Assembly: GCA_002432945.1 (NCBI GenBank)
Contig: DJHE01000012.1
Coordinates: 23,016 to 87,015 of the forward strand
Source: Synergistaceae bacterium UBA5827
Lineage (GTDB): Bacteria > Synergistota > Synergistia > Synergistales > 79-D21
Reading direction: 5' to 3'
Length of the DNA: 64,000 nt
A model generated the notes under the pieces. It was given only the letters and a program-made list of their open reading frames with translations, was not told the origin of the DNA and ran no database searches. This document shows, piece after piece, positions 47,347-55,991 of the stretch; the first letter of the stretch is position 1; each line of letters opens with the position of its first letter. Both the position numbers and the translations under genes were made by a program.

Positions 47347-49124
47347 AAAAGGCGGACCAGGGTCACCGCGACGAGGATGAAAAGGACTGTCATGAAGCCG
47401 CCTGCCTTGATGAAATCGGCGTTTCGGTATCCTCCGGGTGAAACAAGAAGGGCGTTCACCTGGTGCGTCGGCAGGACGAATGAGTTCGCGACGCAGATGG
47501 CCACGAGCAGGGCAAGGCTCCTGGGGTCGAGTCCCGACTCCCTTCCGACAACAATTGCGAAGGGGACCAGCAGGACCGTGGCGGCGACATTGGACATGAA
47601 AAGGGAGAAAACGGTCGAAATCACGGCGATCACCAGGAGGATCACGGTCGGGGGGCCTCCTGCAAGGAGAAGGGTAAGTTTTTCCGCAAGGAACCTGGCG
47701 GCCCCGGTCTGGTCCATCGCGAGACCCAGTGGAATCAGCCCGGCCAGGAGAAAAACCGTTTTCCAATCAATGGCCTCGTATGCCTCGTCCATTGACAGGA
47801 CCCCTAAGAGCACCATGGCCAGGGCACCGCTCAGCAGCGAGAGGGAAAGGGAAAAACCGGCAACGGCCAACCCGATCGCAGCCAGGAAGCAAGCGGCAGC
47901 AGGAACTGTCTTTGCCTCCCTTAGGGGTTGGCCTGAAAGCGGTGTAATAAGAGCGATTCCCTCTTCTCTTCCCAAACGTCGGAGGTTTTCCCAGGGTCCG
48001 TGAACAACGAGTGCGTCTCCCGGGCGCAGGTGGAAGTCGGAAAAATCTTCCCGGTACTCGTTTCCCCCTGAAAGCAGGACAAGCGGTTCCACCCCGAAAT
48101 TCCTTCTAAGGGCTATCCCCCGGATGGTCTTGCCGGCAAGCGGGGAGCGGGGCAGGACGACATACTGGGCGAACGAGGCATTCTCAAGCAATAACACCTG
48201 TTCCTTATCGGCGGTGTGATCCAGAACCCTCAGCCCGAAAGCCTCCGAAAAAGCCTTTTTTCCTTCCTGCGTGCCCGCGACACCAAGGACCTGGCCCTCC
48301 TTGAACAGGGACTGGCGCCAGGGGGCATACGTAGCCTTGCCCTTGTCTTCAACGAATAGCAGGTGCAGGCCCCAGCGCTGCCAAAGGCCGATCCCTTCGA
48401 GGGTTTGCCCTGCAAGGGAAGACCCGGGCGGAATCTCAAGGCGGACGATTTCCCTTGGGAGGTCCCAATTATCGACAAGGCGTTCCCTCTCGCTTGGCTC
48501 CTGTTCCCCAGGTTTCCCGGGCAGCACGGTCCTCCCCAGGAAGAGAAAATAGAGGATCCCGCTTGTCAGCAGGGCTAGCCCGACCGGTGTGACGCTGAAG
48601 AGGCCCAGGGGGGCAAGCCCCCCCTGCCGGAGCAGGTCGTTCAGGATGATCATGGGACCTGATGCGACGAGGGTAAGGGTTCCCCCAAGGATGGCTGCAA
48701 ATCCCATGGGCATCAGGAGCCTGGATGCAGGGATTTTTGTCTGCCTGGAAATCCCGAGGAGGGCAGGGAGGAAAAGCGCGACCGCCCCGATATTCTGCAT
48801 GAAGGCCGAGATCGAGCCAACGAAAGCCGAGATGAGGGCAATCAGGCGCTTTTCGTCTGATCCCGCAACGCGGATGATCGGGCGCGCGATCCGGTTCATC
48901 AGGCCTGTTGCTTCTATTCCCGCCCCCATCACCATGACTCCAATGAGGGCCAGGACAGCGCTGCTGGAAAGGCCTGAAAAGGCCTGTTTCGCCTCGATCA
49001 GGCCAAGCCACGGAAGGGCCACCATGACCATGATGGCAACGACGTCCGAGCGCAGTTTTTCCGTCGAAAAGAGAATTATGGCCGCAACGAGAACACAAAA
49101 AACCAGGACGATCTCCCGTGTCAT
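47337..49124 (-). CDS. SLC13-family permease with two RCK/TrkA-C domains
   Basis: A 595-residue divalent-anion symporter-like protein. N-terminal helices (VLALIGVMVMGAGIEATGLM, FMQNIGAVALFLPALLGISR) carry the family's SxxNxxA-type loop, a cytosolic middle of about 200 residues holds two TrkA-C-type domains (EIVRLEIPPGSSLAGQTLEG, YVVLPRSPLAGKTIRGIALR), and a second set of helices follows, ending with FVLPTHQVNALLVSPGGY. This is the CitT/SLC13 group often found for sulfate or dicarboxylates. The ATG follows AAGGAAG. It is the last gene of a sulfur-related run, so sulfate, thiosulfate or sulfonate are candidate substrates. Confidence 0.9.
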   Translation of the reverse strand: MTREIVLVFCVLVAAIILFSTEKLRSDVVAIMVMVALPWLGLIEAKQAFSGLSSSAVLALIGVMVMGAGIEATGLMNRIARPIIRVAGSDEKRLIALISAFVGSISAFMQNIGAVALFLPALLGISRQTKIPASRLLMPMGFAAILGGTLTLVASGPMIILNDLLRQGGLAPLGLFSVTPVGLALLTSGILYFLFLGRTVLPGKPGEQEPSERERLVDNWDLPREIVRLEIPPGSSLAGQTLEGIGLWQRWGLHLLFVEDKGKATYAPWRQSLFKEGQVLGVAGTQEGKKAFSEAFGLRVLDHTADKEQVLLLENASFAQYVVLPRSPLAGKTIRGIALRRNFGVEPLVLLSGGNEYREDFSDFHLRPGDALVVHGPWENLRRLGREEGIALITPLSGQPLREAKTVPAAACFLAAIGLAVAGFSLSLSLLSGALAMVLLGVLSMDEAYEAIDWKTVFLLAGLIPLGLAMDQTGAARFLAEKLTLLLAGGPPTVILLVIAVISTVFSLFMSNVAATVLLVPFAIVVGRESGLDPRSLALLVAICVANSFVLPTHQVNALLVSPGGYRNADFIKAGGFMTVLFILVAVTLVRLFYL

Positions 49125-49137
49125 GTGGGAACTTCCT

Positions 49138-49698
49138 TCAAAGCCCCAGGAAGGACATGGCGGACAGGGCCGACGCGATGACCGCGGCGACGGCTATGAC
49201 AACTTTCCACCGGGCTGAGTGCAGGACTTCGGGCAGCGTGATGTCCCCGAAGGTTCCCCAGCGGAGGACCGTGGTTTCGATCCGGGGGTAGATCCCGGAA
49301 TAGAAGGCCGTTCCCAGGAGCATACCGAAAACTCCCCCGAAAAGGGCGTCCAGGGACCCTTGCCCAACCGCCCCTGCAGCCGTTCCTGGACAGTAGCCCA
49401 AAAGGCCGAAACCCAGGCCGAAAATGAGGCCGCCTATGACGGATGATCCCACTGACCCGTGCTTGGGGTGCAGGGCGACAAGCTTGAGTTGCAGGAGAAC
49501 CTGTATTCCCAGCATGCCCGCGAGAACGGCGGAGAGCATGACCTTCAGGACCGTGAAATCGAGCAGCAGGAGTTGCCCGATGATGACCTCGTAACGGGTG
49601 ACGCCTCCTTTCTGCAGGAGGAACCCGAACACGATGCCCAGGAAAAGGGCGAAGGGCTTTCTAGCGGCTTCCGGCAGGAGAAAAGGTGTTTTTCCCAT
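49138..49698 (-). CDS. YeeE/YedE-type sulfur-compound channel protein, second half type
   Basis: A 186-residue membrane protein with about five helices. It carries YEVIIGQLLLLDFTVLKVML and the motif LGYCPGTAAGAVGQGSLD, matching the thiosulfate channel family in which conserved cysteines lie in half-helix loops. ATG 49698 follows an AGGGAT site. The gene is 9 bases after another YeeE/YedE-type gene (49708-50229), and the two probably form a pair equivalent to a single full-length YeeE. It is followed 13 bases later by the SLC13 permease. Confidence 0.85.
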   Translation of the reverse strand: MGKTPFLLPEAARKPFALFLGIVFGFLLQKGGVTRYEVIIGQLLLLDFTVLKVMLSAVLAGMLGIQVLLQLKLVALHPKHGSVGSSVIGGLIFGLGFGLLGYCPGTAAGAVGQGSLDALFGGVFGMLLGTAFYSGIYPRIETTVLRWGTFGDITLPEVLHSARWKVVIAVAAVIASALSAMSFLGL

Positions 49699-49707
49699 CA
49701 CGGATCC

Positions 49708-50229
49708 CTATCCTCGCGCCAGGGAGAAAAGAAGCATGGCAGACAGGATTCCCCCCGCAAAGAAGGCGGCGGAAGCGAGCCAGCTGCTCACTGCCAATTG
49801 AAGGGATCCGCTGATGCCGTGCCCGCTCGTGCAGCCTCCTGCCCACCGGGCTCCAAGCCCGGCCAGGAACCCCCCCGCCAGGGCCGTGATGAGGCGGCTG
49901 GAAACCCCCGGGCCGAAAATCCCGGCCCAGAGCGAGGGAACCCACTCGATTCGGAAAGTTCCGCTCGAGACTGCCGAGATAAAGGCCCCCAATGGAATCC
50001 CGAAAACGAACATCCATTCCCAGTCGATCACGGGAGGGAAAAGCCTGTAATAGGGCTTTTCCGCCGTCGCACTTCCGCGAAGGGCTTTTTCAATCATGCC
50101 GCTTGTCCGGGCAAAGGCCGTCGAGCAGCCGATCGGCTTGTCAAGCAGGAGGAACGTGAGGCACTCAAGAAACCCGATCAGGATCCCTACGGTCACCGCC
50201 GGCCATCGAGGCAGGAAAAGCCATTCCAT
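49708..50229 (-). CDS. YeeE/YedE-type sulfur-compound channel protein, first half type
   Basis: A 173-residue membrane protein. It shows LDKPIGCSTAFARTSGMIEK and ARWAGGCTSGHGISGSLQLA; the GGCTSGHG loop with its cysteine is the hallmark of the sulfur transport (YeeE/YedE) family. About four or five helices. ATG 50229 follows GGAGGGGG; the upstream frame runs into the metallo-beta-lactamase/rhodanese gene. With the neighbouring half it would move thiosulfate or a related sulfane-sulfur compound across the membrane, supplying or removing substrate for the persulfide enzyme encoded just upstream. Confidence 0.88.
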   Translation of the reverse strand: MEWLFLPRWPAVTVGILIGFLECLTFLLLDKPIGCSTAFARTSGMIEKALRGSATAEKPYYRLFPPVIDWEWMFVFGIPLGAFISAVSSGTFRIEWVPSLWAGIFGPGVSSRLITALAGGFLAGLGARWAGGCTSGHGISGSLQLAVSSWLASAAFFAGGILSAMLLFSLARG

Positions 50230-50251
50230 GGGTTCCCCCTCCTTCTTCGGG

Positions 50252-51688
50252 TTACTGCTTCCCGGCCTGTTTCCCCATGAACCGGGGTCCGTGGGGAGAA
50301 ACGCAAAGCGGGCAGGCCGGAGCGAGTCCGGCAGCGGCATAGCCCATCATCCCGCCGGAAAGGTTGTGGACTTTCTCGAACCCCCTCTGGAGGAGGAGGC
50401 TTGCGGCCATGCTCGACCTGTGGCCTGTACCGCAAAGGGTGACGATCCTCGAACTCGGGTCCAGTTCGACGAAACGGTGCCTCAGGTCGGGGGCTGGAAT
50501 GTTCACGGCCTCCGGGATGTGGAACCCCTCGTATTCCGCCGGGGAACGGACATCGACGAGCGTGACGCGGGGGCCTGCGGAGGATGCAAGGTCATGGATT
50601 TCAAAGGGAGAAACCTGCGGGACATGGGCGGTGGGCAACCCTGCCCTGGCCCAGGCGAAAAGAGAGCCGTCAAGGGTGCCCGTGACTTGGTCCAGCCCGA
50701 CACGGCGAAGCCAGGTGACGGCAATCTCCACGTTTTCAGGGCGGTCGGCTACAACCATGATTTCCTTGTCCGCGGGGAGAATCCAACCGGCAAAAGTGGC
50801 AAAATTGCCCCCAAGGTCCAGGTGGGTGGAACCCGGGATGTGGTTGCCCCCGAAAGCGCTGTAGTTTCTTATGTCCAGGACGGTGACTCCCGGGTCGGAA
50901 ATCTTGCCCGAAAACACGTTGGGAGCAAGAGGCACAGGGATCGGCAGGCTCTCCAAAAGAGCTGGGCCTTCCCCGTTGATGCGGCTGCACCGGCTGAAGT
51001 GATCCGGTGCGGCAGGCATCCCGGAGGTGAGGGAGGTGACGAAGGCTTCCCTGTCGGTGATCCGGAGGGCGTCGTTGTAGAGTTTTTCGTATCCCACGGT
51101 GCTTTCCCTCTTGGCTCCCATCGAGCGGCCGCAAAGGGATCCTGCACCGTGAGCAGGGTAGACCTCGCAAAAATCCGGAAGCTTCAGTATCTTTTCGTGC
51201 AAACTTTCGTAAAGAAGGTTTGCCAGGGGAATTGCCTGCCCCGGGAAGAGGTCCGGCCGGCCCACGTCACCCACGAAAAGGGTGTCTCCACAGAAGATCG
51301 AAACGGGTTCCTGCCCGCGTGCGAGGTCTCTCGCCACGTATGTGACGTGTTCAGGGGTGTGTCCGGGAGTTTCAAGGACGTTGAGCTCAATTTCGTCTAT
51401 CCTTAGGGTGTTCCCTTCCTTAACGGGGATGTGGGGAAAGGCAGCATCCGCTGCCGCGGGCATGACGATCGCCGCTCCGGTGGACTTCGCCAGGTCGAGG
51501 TGTCCCGATACGAAATCGGCGTGAAGATGGGTCTGCAGGATATGGGTGATTCTAAGGTTGAGGTCCCTTGCCGCATGGAGGTAAATTCCCGTGTCCCTCC
51601 TCGGGTCGACAATGGCGCAGGAGCTCGTGCCCCCCAGCAGGTAGGACGAATGGGCGATCCCGGGTACGAAAAAGGACTGAACGATCAT
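50252..51688 (-). CDS. Metallo-beta-lactamase-rhodanese fusion, persulfide dioxygenase-like
   Basis: A 478-residue protein. Residues 1-240 are an ETHE1-like metallo-beta-lactamase domain (HILQTHLHADFVSGHLDLAK, ETPGHTPEHVTYVARD, FVGDVGRPDLFPG, YPAHGAGSLCG). Two rhodanese domains follow. The first lacks a catalytic cysteine (EIMVVADRPENVEIAVTW); the second has it in TLCGTGHRSSMAA. ATG 51688 follows GAAAGGAGG. It leads an operon with two YeeE/YedE halves and an SLC13 permease. The related dioxygenases use oxygen; in an anaerobe the domain may instead hydrolyse glutathione- or coenzyme-type persulfides or act as a sulfur carrier. Confidence 0.9.
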   Translation of the reverse strand: MIVQSFFVPGIAHSSYLLGGTSSCAIVDPRRDTGIYLHAARDLNLRITHILQTHLHADFVSGHLDLAKSTGAAIVMPAAADAAFPHIPVKEGNTLRIDEIELNVLETPGHTPEHVTYVARDLARGQEPVSIFCGDTLFVGDVGRPDLFPGQAIPLANLLYESLHEKILKLPDFCEVYPAHGAGSLCGRSMGAKRESTVGYEKLYNDALRITDREAFVTSLTSGMPAAPDHFSRCSRINGEGPALLESLPIPVPLAPNVFSGKISDPGVTVLDIRNYSAFGGNHIPGSTHLDLGGNFATFAGWILPADKEIMVVADRPENVEIAVTWLRRVGLDQVTGTLDGSLFAWARAGLPTAHVPQVSPFEIHDLASSAGPRVTLVDVRSPAEYEGFHIPEAVNIPAPDLRHRFVELDPSSRIVTLCGTGHRSSMAASLLLQRGFEKVHNLSGGMMGYAAAGLAPACPLCVSPHGPRFMGKQAGKQ

Positions 51689-51850
51689 GCTACCCCTCCT
51701 TTCTGTCTTTTCATATTATCATGGAGAAGTGGCGAAAGGTTGTTCGTGCATTTGAAATACCCGGCACCGGGGGAACAGTTTGTGGTAAGGTCAAGGGGAG
51801 TGGTAACTTGCCAAGGCCACGTGCCGAAATTCCAGGGGGGATCCCAAAAT

Positions 51851-53014
51851 ATGAACATGAACCCAGTTGCTTTCGGTTCCTTTCACAACCCGGTCAAGAT
51901 CGTTTTCCGACCCGGCGCCCTGTTCGAATTGCCAGGAGAATTCAAACCCGGGGATGTTCCGCTGGTCGTTACGGACCCGGGTATCGAGAAGGCGGGAATC
52001 GCGGACCGTGTCTGTCGAACCCTTGAAGAGGCGGGGATCCGGTTTGCAATGTTTTCAAAGGTTGAAAGCGATCCCCCGATCGAAACGGTCGAGGAGGCCG
52101 CGGTTTTTTACCGGGACAACGGGTGCGGTCCTATCATCGGCCTTGGAGGCGGTAGCAGCATGGATGCCGCGAAAGCCCTGGCGGTGGTCGTCTCGACGGG
52201 AGAGGACATCCGGGCATACCGGCACGGCCGTCCCGTGGAAGCTCCGGTCGTGCCCCTGCTGGCCATTCCCACGACCGCCGGAACCGGGTCGGAGGTGACG
52301 GGAGTCATGGTCATCAGCGACTTGCAGGAAAAGGTCAAAATGGTCATGAGAGGCCCTTCCCTTTTCCCGAAAACGGGAATCCTTGACGCGACCCTGCTGG
52401 AAGGCATTCCGTCACGCGTTGCTGCCGCGACGGGCAGCGATGCCTTCGTCCACGCTATCGAAGCTTTCCTGTCCCGGAAGGCTACGCCCGTGACGGATGC
52501 CCTGGCATTCGAAGCGGTTCGGCTTCTGGCCTCCCACGCCAGGAGGGTCGTCGCTGACGGGCACGATTTGGATGCCCTGCACGCCATGCTCATGGGAAGC
52601 TGCATGGCCGGGCTGGCCTTTTCCAACGCCGGGCTCGGGCTCGTACACGCCCTTGCCCATCCCGTAGGGGCCTTTTACCACGTACCTCACGGCATCTGTT
52701 GCGGGATGTTCCTCCAACCGGTCCTGCGCTATAACCTGCCGGTCTGCCCGGAAAAACTGGCAAGGCTTGCAGGAGCTCTTGGCGTGGACGTGGGCAGGGA
52801 TAATGCCGTTTCCGGGGCGAAACGGGTTGTGGAAAACCTTGCGGAGCTCTTTGACGACATCGGGATTCCCCAGGATTTGCCCGGCTTGGGCATTTCGGAT
52901 TTCCGGGTGAACGACGCCATGCTGGACGATGCGATGGGGGCGGCACCGACAAGGCTTAACCCGAGAACATCAACAAGGGAGGACATCAAGGCCCTTTTCG
53001 AGTCAGTCAGGTAG
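51851..53014 (+). CDS. Iron-containing alcohol dehydrogenase
   Basis: A 387-residue group III dehydrogenase. NAD binding is GPIIGLGGGSSMDAAKALAV, followed by PLLAIPTTAGTGSEVT; metal ligands are Asp and His in ATGSDAFVHAIEAFLS and the histidines in GLGLVHALAHPVGAFYHVPH. The start ATG 51851 lies 8 nt after a GGGGGG site; a long open frame upstream is antisense to the neighbouring gene. The enzyme could reduce aldehydes from amino acid fermentation to alcohols, but the substrate cannot be read. It is divergent from the sulfur operon. Confidence 0.95.
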   Translation: MNMNPVAFGSFHNPVKIVFRPGALFELPGEFKPGDVPLVVTDPGIEKAGIADRVCRTLEEAGIRFAMFSKVESDPPIETVEEAAVFYRDNGCGPIIGLGGGSSMDAAKALAVVVSTGEDIRAYRHGRPVEAPVVPLLAIPTTAGTGSEVTGVMVISDLQEKVKMVMRGPSLFPKTGILDATLLEGIPSRVAAATGSDAFVHAIEAFLSRKATPVTDALAFEAVRLLASHARRVVADGHDLDALHAMLMGSCMAGLAFSNAGLGLVHALAHPVGAFYHVPHGICCGMFLQPVLRYNLPVCPEKLARLAGALGVDVGRDNAVSGAKRVVENLAELFDDIGIPQDLPGLGISDFRVNDAMLDDAMGAAPTRLNPRTSTREDIKALFESVR

Positions 53015-53081
53015 GAACGGGAGGAAAAAGGCCCGGGGCCGGGTGCATGCTGCCGGCAAGGACGGGATGGAGGTGAGGGGC

Positions 53082-53684
53082 ATGGCACGGGAAGACGAAG
53101 TCGAAACGATTCTTTCTGCCTTCCGGGAGCCGGAAAGGCAAATCCCCGCAAGCCGGATACTGGCGGGGGAAGTTCGGGTTCCCGCGGAAACGGGAGTCTA
53201 CGCCTGGTTTTTCGAACCCGCAAGGCTGGGTATCAGGGGAGGCTATTACGAGGTCCTGGTCGAGGGACAAGCCCTGCTTTATGTAGGGATGGTCCCAAGC
53301 CGAAGGGATAGTAAGAAAAAGCTCAGGGACAGGATAAGGAATCACCTCAGGAACACGGCCAGGCAGTCGACGCTCCGACTGAGCCTGGGTGCGCTCCTGA
53401 TGGAAAAGCTATCTCTCGACCCGAAGGCCCGTCCAGACGGGCGAGTCGATTTCGATGCCACCGAATCGATCCTGAGCGGCTGGATTTCCGAACATGGCTC
53501 CGTCTCCTGGGTGTCCCACCCGGCCCCCTGGCAGATCGAGGGCAGTCTTGTCCGTGCCCTGGGCGTTCCACTGAACCTTTACGGGAACGAGGGGCACCCC
53601 TTTTTCCAGATCCTGACCTCGGCCAGAGCCCGGGTCCGCGAGGCCGCCAGGAACAAGAGCCAGCTTCTCCTGCAGGAAAGTTGA
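53082..53684 (+). CDS. GIY-YIG nuclease-like protein
   Basis: A 200-residue protein with a GIY-YIG-like core: GVYAWFFEPA (first tyrosine in place of GIY), LLYVGMVPS (YIG strand), and arginines in LRDRIRNHLRNTARQSTLRL. The C-terminal half (WVSHPAPWQIEGSLVRALGV, LNLYGNEGHPFF) may hold the catalytic Glu in WQIEGSLV, followed by Asn in LNLYGNEG. This layout is found in single-domain GIY-YIG proteins of unknown role rather than UvrC. ATG 53082 follows GGAGGTG; an ATG at 53067 is in frame. Gap to the alcohol dehydrogenase is 67 bases. Confidence 0.8.
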   Translation: MAREDEVETILSAFREPERQIPASRILAGEVRVPAETGVYAWFFEPARLGIRGGYYEVLVEGQALLYVGMVPSRRDSKKKLRDRIRNHLRNTARQSTLRLSLGALLMEKLSLDPKARPDGRVDFDATESILSGWISEHGSVSWVSHPAPWQIEGSLVRALGVPLNLYGNEGHPFFQILTSARARVREAARNKSQLLLQES

Positions 53685-53721
53685 CGGTCCTTTTTGCGCA
53701 GGGAAGGGTAATACAGAAAAG

Positions 53722-53745
53722 ATGGGGCCCCTTCGAGGGCCCCAT
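53722..53745. terminator. Rho-independent terminator
   Basis: ATGGGGCCC and GGGCCCCAT form a perfect stem around CTTCGAG. A T-rich tail follows on the minus strand (CTTTTCTG), serving the convergent small gene; on the plus strand GGTTTTTCC follows a few bases later. Confidence 0.7.
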
Positions 53746-53775
53746 TGCCGGTTTTTCCTGGTTGATTTGGATCCT

Positions 53776-54042
53776 TCAGGCTTTCGCTTTCTCGATGATT
53801 TCCTTCGCGACAGCTTCGGCGTTGTTTCCCTTGGTTTTGATCAGTTCGTCAACGGTAGTCTCTGAAAGATCGTAATCTGCAATTTTGAATATTGCGGCAC
53901 AAACATACTGGATCGCCTTGGCTTCCTTTTCCTTTGACCTGGCCCTCAGCTTCCGGGCCTTTTCCTGGGCTTCCTTCAGTCTTTCTTCCAACGGGCGCCT
54001 GGTGCGGGTTCCTTTCTTTGCGGGTTCCTTATCAGCAGACAT
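53776..54042 (-). CDS. Small charged helical protein, function unknown
   Basis: An 88-residue protein rich in Lys, Glu, Arg and Ala that I do not recognise. RRPLEERLKEAQEKARKLRA is a charged helix or coiled coil with heptad-like spacing; the second half (VCAAIFKIADYDLSETTVDE, NNAEAVAKEIIEKAKA) looks like a small helical bundle. There is no signal peptide. ATG 54042 is 9 nt from AAAGGAG; ATG 54048 is too close to it. It stands alone between two convergent and divergent neighbours with an AT-rich region upstream, which suggests its own promoter. Confidence 0.65.
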   Translation of the reverse strand: MSADKEPAKKGTRTRRPLEERLKEAQEKARKLRARSKEKEAKAIQYVCAAIFKIADYDLSETTVDELIKTKGNNAEAVAKEIIEKAKA

Positions 54043-54251
54043 TTTCATGCGCTCCTTTCAGCAATATTTTAAATAAAAAACGTGATCGGATTTGGTAAAG
54101 AGTATAGAAAAAAATCTTGAAAACTGCAAGTTATTTAAATAATTTTCCGTATTGGAGACAAGTTTTGGAATCTTATATTAGACATAAAATACTATTTGCC
54201 TTATCCGGAACCAGGCGAATTGCTTATATTGAAACGGGTTGGTGATTGGAA

Positions 54252-55028
54252 ATGCCATTGGACGAAAAAATTTCCTGCGAGGTCATCGAAAGTCGCCGGG
54301 CGCGGATCGCGCGGATCCGCATTTCTCGGGAAGGAGCCCTTTCCGTGGTGGTTCCTGCCGGGTTTCGAAAAGAACGGGTCCTTGCCTTGCTGGAGACAAA
54401 AAAGGAATGGATTTGCAGGAACCTGGCGCGGACACGGGCGAGCACCCCTCCCGATAAAGTCACGGCACCATACAGGCCGGATGTTGTCAACCTGGAAGCT
54501 TTCGGGGAGACCTGGGAAGTTTTTTACGATTCGGGTGCGACATCCGCTGATCGCCTCATCGAAAACGAAAAATCCCATGCCCTTGTCCTGGCAGGCAGCC
54601 GGGTATGCAGTGAACCGGGGGATCTCCTCAGGAAGTGGCTGGTGAAGCGGAGTCGCCTTATTCTTGAACCCAGGCTCGATCACTTGTCGAGCAGCCATGC
54701 GATGCCCTACAAGCGGCTCTGCATGAGGCTCCAGAGGACAAGATGGGGAAGCTGTTCCGCGAGAGGGAACATCAGCCTGAACGCCAAGCTCGCCTTCCTT
54801 CCCGAAAGCCTGGTGGACTATGTCCTGTGCCACGAGCTCTGCCACACGATCCACATGAACCATTCCCGCTCCTTCTGGGACCTCATGGAGAGGAAACTCC
54901 CCGGCAGCCTTGTTTTGAAGAACACCTTGCGGAAAGCGGAGAATCGGGTACCTGCCTGGGTCGAGCCAGTAAGGAAAGGTCTGCTGAATTCGCCTTACCG
55001 GACGATATTGACAATATCTTTACGTTAG
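54252..55028 (+). CDS. YgjP-like metallopeptidase (DUF45)
   Basis: A 258-residue zinc-dependent metalloprotein. The core RLQRTRWGSCSARGNISLNA followed by LVDYVLCHELCHTIHMNHSR carries the HExxH zinc motif (HELCH) and the third ligand histidine in MNHS; this is the typical DUF45 pattern. The N-terminal half (SRRARIARIRISREGALSVV, KKEWICRNLARTR) is also characteristic. ATG 54252 is chosen; the TTG at 54246 is equally possible as ribosome sites are weak. Biological substrate of this family is not settled. The RpiR regulator follows 37 bases later but has its own promoter. Confidence 0.9.
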   Translation: MPLDEKISCEVIESRRARIARIRISREGALSVVVPAGFRKERVLALLETKKEWICRNLARTRASTPPDKVTAPYRPDVVNLEAFGETWEVFYDSGATSADRLIENEKSHALVLAGSRVCSEPGDLLRKWLVKRSRLILEPRLDHLSSSHAMPYKRLCMRLQRTRWGSCSARGNISLNAKLAFLPESLVDYVLCHELCHTIHMNHSRSFWDLMERKLPGSLVLKNTLRKAENRVPAWVEPVRKGLLNSPYRTILTISLR

Positions 55029-55051
55029 ATATGATGTGTGAAGAAATATCT
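55008..55051 (+). promoter_or_regulatory. Promoter with ATATCT operator repeats before the RpiR-family gene
   Basis: -35 TTGACA (55008-55013) and -10 TATGAT (55030-55035) are 16 bases apart. ATATCT (55014-55019) and AGATAT (55027-55032) form an inverted repeat inside the promoter, and a further ATATCT follows at 55046-55051. The promoter begins within the end of the DUF45 gene. Confidence 0.65.
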
Positions 55052-55065
55052 ACATAGGAGGAGCC

Positions 55066-55953
55066 ATGACGCCTACCGATTTCCCCGGTATCCTTGACCG
55101 CCTGGCCGGGCTTTCCCAGGAATTGCCCCCGCGGCAGCTCAAACTGGCTCGCTTCATCCATGCCAATCCTCACGGCGTCGCCTTCATGAACTCCGTCGAG
55201 CTGTCCAAGGCTGCCGGGGTCAGTAACCCCACCGTGATCAGGCTTGCGTACCGCCTCGGCTTTTCAGGTTTCCCGGAATTCCAGAAAGCCCTGCAGAAAG
55301 CAGCAGAGAAAAAAATCGACTCCCTGGAACGTTTTTCGGGAGATGCAGCCTCCGGGGAGGAAGAACTTTTCCAGAAGGTTCTTTCCCTCGAGTTTCATGT
55401 CCTTAGGGAAATGAAGGAGAGACTTTCCGAGGAGGCTGTCTCGAGGGCAGTAGCCCTTCTGGAGAACCCCGGGGAGGTTTTCGTGGTGGGTCTTCTGGCC
55501 AACACCTGCCTTGCCGAGTACCTGGCCTATTTCCTTTCCATCCTGCGGGAGAACGTGCATGTCCTGAAGGATTTCGGCCACGAAGCATACGGGAAGGTCA
55601 GGGCGGCGGAGCCAGGGGCTGTGGCCGTGATTTACAGTTTCCCGCGGTATCCGGCTGGCACCCAGTCGCTGGGGAAGCTCTTCCGCAAGCAGGGGATTCC
55701 CGTCATCGGGATAACGGACAGCGGCATGTCCCCCCTGGCTCCCCTGGCAGATGTCCTCCTGGAAGCCCCGATGAAGTTCATCACCTTCATCGATCCCTGC
55801 GGAGGGGCATTTGCGATGACCCACGCCCTGCTTACGGCGTTTTACATGAAAAATCCGGGGAAAATGCGACGAAAACTGAGAGAGTTTGAAGAGTTTGCCG
55901 CTGAAAGGGATCTTTTCGAGCGGAAGGATATCGACATCGTCGAGCTTGTCTGA
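55066..55953 (+). CDS. MurR/RpiR-family transcriptional regulator
   Basis: A 295-residue regulator. The N-terminal helix-turn-helix is SVELSKAAGVSNPTVIRLAY with RLGFSGFPEFQKAL, the RpiR hallmark, and a SIS domain follows (VFVVGLLANTCLAEYLAYFL, AVAVIYSFPRYPAGTQSLGK, GIPVIGITDSGMSPLAPLAD). The SIS motif usually senses a phosphosugar, but relatives near amino acid genes may sense other ligands. The start follows GGAGGAG. It is 38 bases before ornithine cyclodeaminase, and its own promoter holds ATATCT repeats, suggesting autoregulation and control of that gene. Confidence 0.93.
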   Translation: MTPTDFPGILDRLAGLSQELPPRQLKLARFIHANPHGVAFMNSVELSKAAGVSNPTVIRLAYRLGFSGFPEFQKALQKAAEKKIDSLERFSGDAASGEEELFQKVLSLEFHVLREMKERLSEEAVSRAVALLENPGEVFVVGLLANTCLAEYLAYFLSILRENVHVLKDFGHEAYGKVRAAEPGAVAVIYSFPRYPAGTQSLGKLFRKQGIPVIGITDSGMSPLAPLADVLLEAPMKFITFIDPCGGAFAMTHALLTAFYMKNPGKMRRKLREFEEFAAERDLFERKDIDIVELV

Positions 55954-55991
55954 TCGGGGCGTCGAAAATTCAAGTCCAGGGGGAATGGAAG

